Assembly (NCBI GenBank): GCA_016282055.1
Contig: JAEEJT010000129.1
Coordinates: 1 to 6,720, forward strand
Direction: 5' to 3'
DNA length: 6,720 nt
Origin: Bacilli bacterium
Lineage (GTDB): Bacteria > Bacillota_I > Bacilli_A > ML615J-28 > CAG-698
Both the position numbers and the translations under genes were made by a program. The notes beneath the pieces were generated by a model, which saw nothing but the letters and a program-made list of their open reading frames with translations, made no database searches and had not been told where the DNA came from. Positions 6,056 to 6,720 of the stretch are shown here, piece by piece (the first letter of the stretch is position 1; the number at the start of each line of letters is the position of its first letter).

Positions 6056-6421
6056 CTACTTCTTCTTGTTTGCTACAGTTTTTGCTTTACCCTTACGAGT
6101 ACGAGCATTACATCTTGTATTTTGACCTCTTACAGGTAAACCTTTACGATGTCTCATACCTCTATAGCATCCAACTTCCATTAATCTTTTAATATTTAAA
6201 GCAACTTCTCTACGTAAGTCACCTTCTACTTTATATGCTGCTACTTCTTTACGAATTGCAGTTAATTCTTCTTCAGTTAAATCCTTAACTCTCTTTTCTT
6301 GAGGGATTCCTGCCTTCTTTAAAATCTCGATTGAAGTTTGTTTTCCAATACCATAAATATATGTTAATGAAATAACAACTTGTTTATCACGAGGAATATC
6401 AACACCACTTATACGTGCCAT
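6056..6421 (-). CDS. rpsM: Small ribosomal subunit protein S13 (uS13)
   Basis: 30S head protein S13, which forms intersubunit bridges and contacts P-site tRNA through its basic C-terminal tail. It has 121 residues, the same as B. subtilis. The start MARISGVDIPRDK is typical, followed by the helix-two-turn-helix region YGIGKQTSIEILKKAGI (23-39), the signature GCYRGMRHRKGLPVRGQ (84-100), and a basic tail ending KTVANKKK. Cysteines at 85 and 104 replace commoner Ser/Asn residues. The ATG has GGAGG 9 bases upstream in the 18-base gap behind rpmJ. The gene order rpmJ-rpsM-rpsK-rpoA-rplQ is the standard alpha-operon order. Confidence 0.97.
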   Translation of the reverse strand: MARISGVDIPRDKQVVISLTYIYGIGKQTSIEILKKAGIPQEKRVKDLTEEELTAIRKEVAAYKVEGDLRREVALNIKRLMEVGCYRGMRHRKGLPVRGQNTRCNARTRKGKAKTVANKKK

Positions 6422-6439
6422 AACTAATTACCTCCAAAA

Positions 6440-6553
6440 TCATCCTTGTCTTTGTTTATGTTTAGGATTGCTACAGATAACCATAACTCTCCCATGTCTT
6501 TTAATAACTTTGCATTTATCGCAAATTGGTTTTACAGATGGTCTAACTTTCAT
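6440..6553 (-). CDS. rpmJ: Large ribosomal subunit protein L36 (bL36)
   Basis: The smallest 50S protein, here 37 residues. The translation starts MKVRPSVKPICDKCKVIKR and ends SNPKHKQRQG. It keeps the zinc-ribbon ligands Cys11, Cys14, Cys27 and His32, so this is the zinc-binding (C+) form. It ends with TGA, showing that TGA is a stop codon in this genome. The ATG has AAGGAGG at 6565-6571, 11 bases upstream, a little farther than its neighbours. It lies between infA and rpsM as in most Firmicutes. Confidence 0.96.
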   Translation of the reverse strand: MKVRPSVKPICDKCKVIKRHGRVMVICSNPKHKQRQG

Positions 6554-6572
6554 AAAAAATTTATCCTCCTTG

Positions 6573-6592
6573 TTAGTATATGAATATACTAA
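6573..6592 (-). repeat. Hairpin between infA and rpmJ
   Basis: TTAGTATA (6573-6580) is exactly inverted as TATACTAA (6585-6592) around a 4-base loop. It sits one base upstream of the rpmJ Shine-Dalgarno. On the transcribed strand no T-run follows, so it should not terminate the operon. On the plus strand it is followed by TTTTTATTT and would look like a weak antisense terminator. It could affect rpmJ translation or mRNA stability. Confidence 0.55.
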
Positions 6593-6595
6593 TTT

Positions 6596-6720
6596 TTATT
6601 TATGACGATACGTAATTCGTCCACGTGTTAAATCGTAAGGTGACATCTCTACAGTTACTTTATCACCTGGTAAAATGTATATGAAATTCATACGGATTTT
6701 ACCAGAAACGTGGGCAATAA
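6596..6720 (-). CDS. infA: Translation initiation factor IF-1, C-terminal part
   Basis: The C-terminal 40 residues of IF1, the small OB-fold protein that occupies the 30S A site during initiation. The 5' part lies beyond the right edge (IF1 is normally about 72 residues, so some 32 are missing here). The visible translation runs IAHVSGKIRMNFIYILPGD, then KVTVEMSPYDLTRGRITYRHK, matching the conserved family end. It stops with TAA. The position directly upstream of rpmJ is the conserved one. The partial state is due to the window edge, not gene damage. Confidence 0.96.
   Translation of the reverse strand, partial: IAHVSGKIRMNFIYILPGDKVTVEMSPYDLTRGRITYRHK

Noticed and set aside
5862..6125. 87-codon plus-strand reading frame across rpsK and rpsM
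   Set aside because: It is antisense to two conserved ribosomal protein genes and has cysteine-rich low-quality composition; a shadow frame.

Overview
The window looks like the chromosome of a low-GC (roughly 30% by eye) Gram-positive bacterium of the Bacilli, Erysipelotrichia or Mollicutes neighbourhood that uses the standard code. Tryptophan is encoded by TGG, and TGA is a real stop (end of rpmJ), which argues against the Mycoplasma/Spiroplasma code. Every complete gene has a strong AGGAGG-type ribosome binding site. A tRNA-sensing T-box leader is present, as is typical of Firmicutes. The exact genus cannot be read from the sequence. All recognised genes lie on the minus strand, so transcription runs from high to low coordinates.

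Positions 6720 to 4149 hold the distal end of the large ribosomal protein cluster (the spc/alpha region) in its conserved order: infA (3' part only), rpmJ, rpsM, rpsK, rpoA, rplQ. The genes are tightly packed (gaps of 11 to 47 bases) and the block ends at a strong intrinsic terminator at 4112-4143. They encode initiation factor IF1, ribosomal proteins L36, S13, S11 and L17, and the alpha subunit of RNA polymerase. RpoA carries an unusual acidic C-terminal tail.

Positions 3485 to 4111 carry no gene. The promoter-proximal part (about 3485-3755) is a promoter plus a complete T-box riboswitch. Its specifier is a UUC phenylalanine codon, it has the T-box sequence itself, and its terminator lies just upstream of pheS. 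The remainder (about 3756-4111) is AT-rich and unexplained. It holds an 11-bp inverted repeat whose arms are 92 bases apart, and next to it three AATCGAGT motifs spaced exactly 23 bp apart.

Positions 3484 to 62 are pheS and pheT, the two subunits of phenylalanyl-tRNA synthetase. They form one operon read through the T-box when uncharged tRNA-Phe accumulates. A hairpin right after pheT can terminate transcription in both directions and has its better T-run on the plus strand. A second perfect inverted repeat lies at the left edge.

The coding content is ordinary core translation and transcription machinery. I do not see an evident new system. The parts most worth a second look are the repeat-bearing non-coding gap, the RpoA tail and the similar elements in two intercistronic gaps of the ribosomal operon.
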